Assembly: GCA_900540955.1 (NCBI GenBank)
Contig: UQIF01000001.1
Location: 248,001 to 312,000, forward strand
Reading direction: 5' to 3'
DNA: 64,000 nt
DNA from: an uncultured Olsenella sp.
GTDB taxonomy: Bacteria; Actinomycetota; Coriobacteriia; Coriobacteriales; Atopobiaceae
In this document: positions 63,940-64,000 of the stretch, piece after piece
Position numbering within the stretch: position 1 is the stretch's first letter
Layout of the letters: every line of letters starts with the position of its first letter
The notes under the pieces: generated by a model
Databases searched by the model: none
Told to the model about the DNA's origin: nothing
The model's input: the letters and a program-made list of their open reading frames with translations, nothing else
Program-made: the position numbers and the translations under genes

Positions 63940-64000
63940 GCGAGCGTCCTTGTCGAGCCTTCTATATCAATTTCCTTCTTTATGTTCTTCATTGCTTTTC

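Overview
The window is one contiguous, high-GC, densely coded stretch of bacterial chromosome. Gene content and protein style point to the class Coriobacteriia (Actinomycetota), probably near Collinsella: a bifunctional AdhE, acetate kinase and phosphotransacetylase, an [FeFe] hydrogenase, a membrane-bound LuxR regulator, a formate-tetrahydrofolate set, C-ending codons in most genes, and no respiratory chain genes. This is inference from content; no database search was possible.

Layout: 1-7.2 kb holds a carA tail, carB, tRNA-Leu(UAG), tig, clpP and clpX. 7.2-13 kb holds a GT8 glycosyltransferase, a TatD nuclease, valS and a TcdA-type E1-like enzyme, with a large foldback element between the last two. 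13.2-18.4 kb is a folate/one-carbon run (fhs, fchA, folD, folE, folC). 18.5-25.7 kb has a zinc-ribbon membrane protein, thrS behind an attenuator-like leader, adhE, an APH-fold kinase and a lipoprotein. 25.7-28.3 kb is a minus-strand nucleotide operon (acyl-ACP thioesterase, nudix, thyA, folA). 28.4-36.3 kb has an oxidoreductase, a lipid kinase, RNase D, a membrane metalloprotease, xseA-xseB, a HIT protein, a Cys-motif protein and ackA. 36.4-40.6 kb is a polar amino-acid ABC transporter plus a class-I amidotransferase-like hydrolase.

40.6-46.4 kb is a selenium-handling locus (yedE, tusA-like, selD, yedF, DUF3343, cysteine desulfurase-like) with several apparent lesions: a broken desulfurase paralogue, a yedE with two frameshifts and a stunted DUF3343-like ORF. 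It has a strong promoter overlapped by a 33-bp perfect palindrome. 46.7-50.3 kb encodes a two-gene [FeFe] hydrogenase whose partner fuses a NuoF-type iron-sulfur segment to a GltD/NfnB-like flavoprotein. An aldose epimerase and pckA follow.

53.1-60.2 kb reads as an accessory island with more G/T-ending codons than its flanks. It carries a membrane LuxR-type regulator (apparently split by a frameshift and followed by a second TM-HTH unit), two secreted small proteins, a 23-codon ORF, three small ABC-2-like membrane proteins, an ABC ATPase and a membrane-anchored extracytoplasmic protein. This is the best candidate for an undescribed system, perhaps a peptide export, immunity or signalling cassette. 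The window ends with pta (minus strand), glf, a GT2 glycosyltransferase and a long imperfect inverted repeat.

Metabolic theme: mixed-acid fermentation (AdhE, Pta/AckA, hydrogenase, PEPCK) alongside formate-derived C1 assimilation. FolD lacks two residues used for its cyclohydrolase step while a separate FchA cyclohydrolase is encoded two genes downstream of fhs, suggesting the two enzymes share the job.
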